Source: Streptomyces sp. RKND-216
Lineage (GTDB): Bacteria; Actinomycetota; Actinomycetes; Streptomycetales; Streptomycetaceae
Assembly: GCF_004795255.1 (NCBI RefSeq)
Contig: NZ_SSBQ01000002.1
Coordinates: forward strand, 2,623,501-2,687,500
Length of the DNA stretch: 64,000 nt
Direction of reading: 5' to 3'
The notes below the pieces were generated by a model. The model made no database searches and was not told where the DNA came from. It was given only the letters and a program-made list of their open reading frames with translations. This document shows positions 61,464 to 64,000 of this stretch, piece after piece (the stretch's first letter is position 1; every line of letters starts with the position of its first letter). The translations under genes were made by a program, and so were the position numbers.

Positions 61464-62633
61464 CTACGCGTCTTGCACCAGATCCGCACCAGAACGCTCC
61501 CCGTCGCCCTTCTCGGCGGTGCGCGCACGCTCGGCACGCACCCGGGCGTCGATGCCCCCGGCTACCTCCTTCTGCCGCTCGGCGTTCGAGTGCTGGTAGA
61601 TCAGCGCGGCCCGCTCCGAGGACTGACCGGCCCGCACCATCGTGTCCTTGAGCGTCGCACCGCTCTGCGTCGACAGGGTGTGGCCGGTGTGCCGGAGGTC
61701 GTAGAAGCGGAAGCCGTCCGGCATGCCGACGTACGCCCGAGCCCGCTTCCACTTCCGTCCGAACGAGGTACGACGGAACGGGGCGCCCTTCTCTCCGACG
61801 AAGAGCAGGCCATGTGGGCCCTTCTCGGCGAACCAGTCGAGGTGCCGGCGGAGGTCGGTCCGGAGGAAGTCGGGGAGCACGACCAGGCGCACGCCCGCAT
61901 CCGACTTGGTGGGCCCCTCGGCCCGCTTGCCGGTGTTCAGCTCCGGGGCGGCCGTCGAGACGCGGAGGATCATCTCGTCCAGGTCGACGTCACGGCAACG
62001 CAGCGCGGCTTGTTCCTCGGGGCGGAGGGGGCCGTACGCGCCGAGGTAGACCATCAGCCGCCAGCGAGGGCCGATCGCGTCGGCCAGGGCGTCGACCTGG
62101 TCCACGGTGGCGACCGGGCGCTCCGGAGCCATCTCCTTGCCCGCTCCCCGGATACGGCACGGGTTCCGGCGGATGAGCTCGTCATCGGCCGCGGTCTCCA
62201 TGATGGCTTTCAGTAGCCGATAGCTCTTGGCGACCGTCGTTGCTCCGGTGGCTGTCAGCCGTTCTGCCCGCCAGGTCCGAACGCGGGGAGGGGTGATCTC
62301 GTCCAGGTCGAGGCCGCCGAAGGTGGGCAGCAGGTGCAGCCGGAGCAGGCGCCGGTACAGCTCCTCGGTTGTCGCTGCGAGGGTGTGTTCGCCGACCCAC
62401 CGGAGCGCGTACTCCTCGAAGTTGACCGCACCGGCGTCCGGGTCCTGCCAGTCGCCACGAGACAGATCCGCTTCGATCTGAGAGAGCCAGATCTCGGCAT
62501 CCCGCTTGGTGGCGAACGTCTCGGGTGCCCGACGCTCGAGCCCGTCCGGGTCGCGGTAGCTCGCGGTCCAGCGGCCGGAACGGTACTGCCGGACTGCCCC
62601 GAAGCGCCGCCGCCTGCCTTTGCTGTTTCCCAT
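61464..62633 (-). CDS. int: Tyrosine-recombinase integrase
   Basis: 389 residues from ATG 62633. An AP2-like DNA-binding N terminus (about 10-50: FGAVRQYRSGRWTASYRDPDG) and a SAM-like core-binding domain (about 70-155) lead to the catalytic domain (about 180-370). Catalytic residues: Arg in GPLRPEEQAAL, YDLRHTGHTL (Arg, His) and the nucleophile Tyr in ALIYQHSN. It recombines the element at the adjacent tRNA-Gly. The start overlaps the xis stop (TGATG). The LGHSS box appears as AGQSS, a mild variation. Confidence 0.95.
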   Translation of the reverse strand: MGNSKGRRRRFGAVRQYRSGRWTASYRDPDGLERRAPETFATKRDAEIWLSQIEADLSRGDWQDPDAGAVNFEEYALRWVGEHTLAATTEELYRRLLRLHLLPTFGGLDLDEITPPRVRTWRAERLTATGATTVAKSYRLLKAIMETAADDELIRRNPCRIRGAGKEMAPERPVATVDQVDALADAIGPRWRLMVYLGAYGPLRPEEQAALRCRDVDLDEMILRVSTAAPELNTGKRAEGPTKSDAGVRLVVLPDFLRTDLRRHLDWFAEKGPHGLLFVGEKGAPFRRTSFGRKWKRARAYVGMPDGFRFYDLRHTGHTLSTQSGATLKDTMVRAGQSSERAALIYQHSNAERQKEVAGGIDARVRAERARTAEKGDGERSGADLVQDA

Positions 62634-62842
62634 CAGGCAGCCCTCCTGTAGCGAGCCCGGCGGGTGACCGGCCGGACGGTGTGCGCGGCCACGTAGTCGC
62701 CCACGGCGCTCTCGGGGATGCGGACGTGGCTTCCGACCTTGACGAAGGTGATGCGGCGTTCGGCGATGAGCCGTCGCGGGAAGCGCACGGTGGTGCCGAG
62801 GAGTTCGGCGACCTGGGCGACGGTCAGCAGTCGGTCGCTCAT
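62633..62842 (-). CDS. xis: Excisionase (Xis), helix-turn-helix
   Basis: 69 residues from ATG 62842. MerR-like/excisionase winged helix: LLTVAQVAELLGTTVRFPRRLIAERRITFVKVGSHVRIPESAVGDYV. It helps the integrase excise the element. Its ATG overlaps the rep stop (ATGA) and its stop overlaps the int start, so rep-xis-int are coupled in that order. Confidence 0.92.
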   Translation of the reverse strand: MSDRLLTVAQVAELLGTTVRFPRRLIAERRITFVKVGSHVRIPESAVGDYVAAHTVRPVTRRARYRRAA

Positions 62843-64000
62843 GCAGTGAACTTCCCTTCGGTGTCGTCGGGGGTGAAGGCGGCGGCGAGCCATTCCTCAC
62901 CGCGTGAGAGGCCGGTTCCGGCGAAGGCCCAGTGCGCGAGGACGAGGGTGGTCTCCTCCTCGTCGTCCGGGGTGGCCGGCACTTCGGTGTCGCCGCGTGC
63001 GATGGCGGCTTGCAGGCGTCGCCACTCGGCACGGGCCTGCCGGAGTGCGCCGAGGGTGGTGGAGTAACGGCGGGTCTTGGTGGAGAAGTGGCCCCGGAAG
63101 CCGAGCATGTGCGCCCACTCCCGCAGGCGGAGGTCCGCCAGGTCGCGGCGGCCGCCGAGGTGCCAGGCGGTGCGGATGAGTTGCCGGGCGTGATCGCTGA
63201 TGTGGACGCGGGCGAGTTCGGCGAGGAACTTCAGCGGGCGGTCGAGGGTGCCGGTGGTGGTCTCGGCGCCCTTGGTGGCGTACTTGGCGATGTAGGCGGC
63301 GACCGCGCGGTCGGTCAGTTCGGTGCCGCCGTCCAGGTCGGCGGTGCGGATGGTGCGGATGTCGAGCTGGCGGCCGAAGGCGAAAGTGTGCAGCCGACGA
63401 CCGAGTACGGGCCCGGGTACCTCAGCGTTCGTGGCGGCGGCGCGGATGGCATCGGCGAGGAGTTCGGCCGTGGCCCAGGCCGGGGGCGGGGTGTCGCCGC
63501 CCTCGGGGCCGTCGAGGCGGATCACGGCGTGGAAGTGGACGGCGCCGCGCTCTTGGTACTCGGCGACCTTGGCGAAGGAGACGCGGGCGTGGTCGGCGAA
63601 GTCCCGTTGCGTGAGCCCGGCCCGCTTGGCGACTTCCCGGCGCAGGTAGATCGAGAAGCGGGCCCAGATTTTCGAGGCGTGGGCGTTCCACAGCACGGCC
63701 GCTTCGTAGTCGTAGGTGTCCGGGTTCAGTGGGGTGCCGAGAGTGTCGTCGGCCTCGCTGTGGCGGGTGCCGCAGCGGCAGCGGCGGGAGGCGGGCCGGT
63801 TGTGTACGGGGCCGAAGCTGGGGGCGGTGAAGGTGGCGAAGACGCGCGGGTGGGTGCCGACTTCTTCGGGGACGCCTTTGCCGCCTTTGAGTCCGGCGGT
63901 GATCAGTTGGTAGGTGTCGCGGCGGTAGACCTCGGCGCAGGAGGCGCAGCGGGTCGCCCGGCGGTTGTTGCAGCGCACCAGGAGGTGACCGGCGGGCAGT
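62839..64000 (-). CDS. repSA: Replication initiator (RepSA-like), 5' end beyond window
   Basis: At least 387 residues; it is open to the window edge with conserved sequence (LPAGHLLVRCNNRRATRC), so the start lies outside. A zinc-finger-like Cys cluster near the visible N terminus (CNNRRATRCASC and CRCGTRH) is followed by the rolling-circle-type HUH site VHFHAVIRLDG and a C-terminal AAYIAKYATKGAE stretch. It initiates replication of the excised element. Stop overlaps xis. Confidence 0.9.
   Translation of the reverse strand, partial: LPAGHLLVRCNNRRATRCASCAEVYRRDTYQLITAGLKGGKGVPEEVGTHPRVFATFTAPSFGPVHNRPASRRCRCGTRHSEADDTLGTPLNPDTYDYEAAVLWNAHASKIWARFSIYLRREVAKRAGLTQRDFADHARVSFAKVAEYQERGAVHFHAVIRLDGPEGGDTPPPAWATAELLADAIRAAATNAEVPGPVLGRRLHTFAFGRQLDIRTIRTADLDGGTELTDRAVAAYIAKYATKGAETTTGTLDRPLKFLAELARVHISDHARQLIRTAWHLGGRRDLADLRLREWAHMLGFRGHFSTKTRRYSTTLGALRQARAEWRRLQAAIARGDTEVPATPDDEEETTLVLAHWAFAGTGLSRGEEWLAAAFTPDDTEGKFTA

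Larger units (their letters stand above)
61327..64000. mobile_element. Left part of an actinomycete integrative element (AICE) in tRNA-Gly(CCC)
   Basis: tRNA-Gly, then int, xis and a replication-initiator gene in one overlapping minus-strand operon is the core of pSAM2/SLP1-type integrative elements. The tRNA is complete with CCA, as expected at the end where the element restores it. The element runs past the window end; the other att copy, transfer (FtsK-like) and regulatory genes are not seen. Confidence 0.88.

Noticed and set aside
1..64000. CRISPR arrays, rRNA genes and insertion sequences
   Set aside because: I saw no regularly spaced repeats, no rRNA sequence and no transposase gene.

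Overview
The window looks like a Streptomyces chromosome. The evidence is very high GC with strong third-position GC bias, many GTG and TTG starts, a four-gene conservon (cvnABCD), an SSI-type protease inhibitor, paired SigF/SigN-type sigma factors next to tadA and a tRNA-Ser, and the dnaK-grpE-dnaJ-hspR operon with its HAIR operator. Most of it is ordinary chromosomal backbone. The accessory elements are a possible old integration scar at the left edge, a small biosynthetic locus, two decayed genes, and the start of an actinomycete integrative element at the right edge.

Layout. 1-1150: a frameshifted gene and the 3' half of a tRNA-Ser(GGA), probably the end of an integrated element. 1233-8200: a SigE-family sigma factor with a membrane partner, a large PAS-GAF-SpoIIE-ATPase phosphatase, a broken phosphorothioate-dependent HNH endonuclease, a DUF72 protein and a PH-domain protein. 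8203-11857: a conservon. 12114-17044: a compact cluster of a flavoprotein, a free adenylation enzyme and a KS-ACP protein whose acyltransferase domain is missing between preserved linkers. 17404-18444: a GAF-domain protein. 18555-30683: cobalamin corrin-ring genes (cobN, cobG, cobH, cobIJ, cobK, cbiD, cobM, cobL), with a cobalamin riboswitch ahead of cobN and a small secreted protein among them. 31139-36824: a base-excision repair protein, an amidase relic, a secreted M28 aminopeptidase, a VapB-like protein, a LytR_C protein and upp. 36991-40928: tadA with its partner gene, tRNA-Ser(CGA), sigF and sigN. 41414-46529: a MarR-regulated MFS/YceI pair and a subtilisin inhibitor. 46697-50990: the heat-shock operon. 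51150-61091: a second phosphatase, an Fe-S membrane oxidoreductase, an FG-GAP protein, a Yip1 protein, an SGNH-lectin esterase, a phosphoribosyltransferase and dcd. 61327-64000: tRNA-Gly(CCC) followed by int, xis and rep of an integrative element that runs off the end.

How the genes work together. The cob genes cover every step from precorrin-2 to hydrogenobyrinate. CbiD stands where aerobic pathways use CobF, and CobN supplies the large cobaltochelatase subunit. Only cobN carries the B12 riboswitch here. The heat-shock operon is controlled by its own last gene through the HAIR site. The MarR gene, the MFS pump and the YceI protein form one transcription unit, and the pump and YceI protein share the same carboxypeptidase-regulatory-like domain. 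The trio at 12114-17044 is the best candidate for an undescribed system: a single carrier protein, no acyltransferase and no release domain.

Limits: everything is read by eye from sequence. Family calls rest on motifs, and no database search was possible. Start sites given as GTG or TTG are choices based on Shine-Dalgarno spacing and overlaps.
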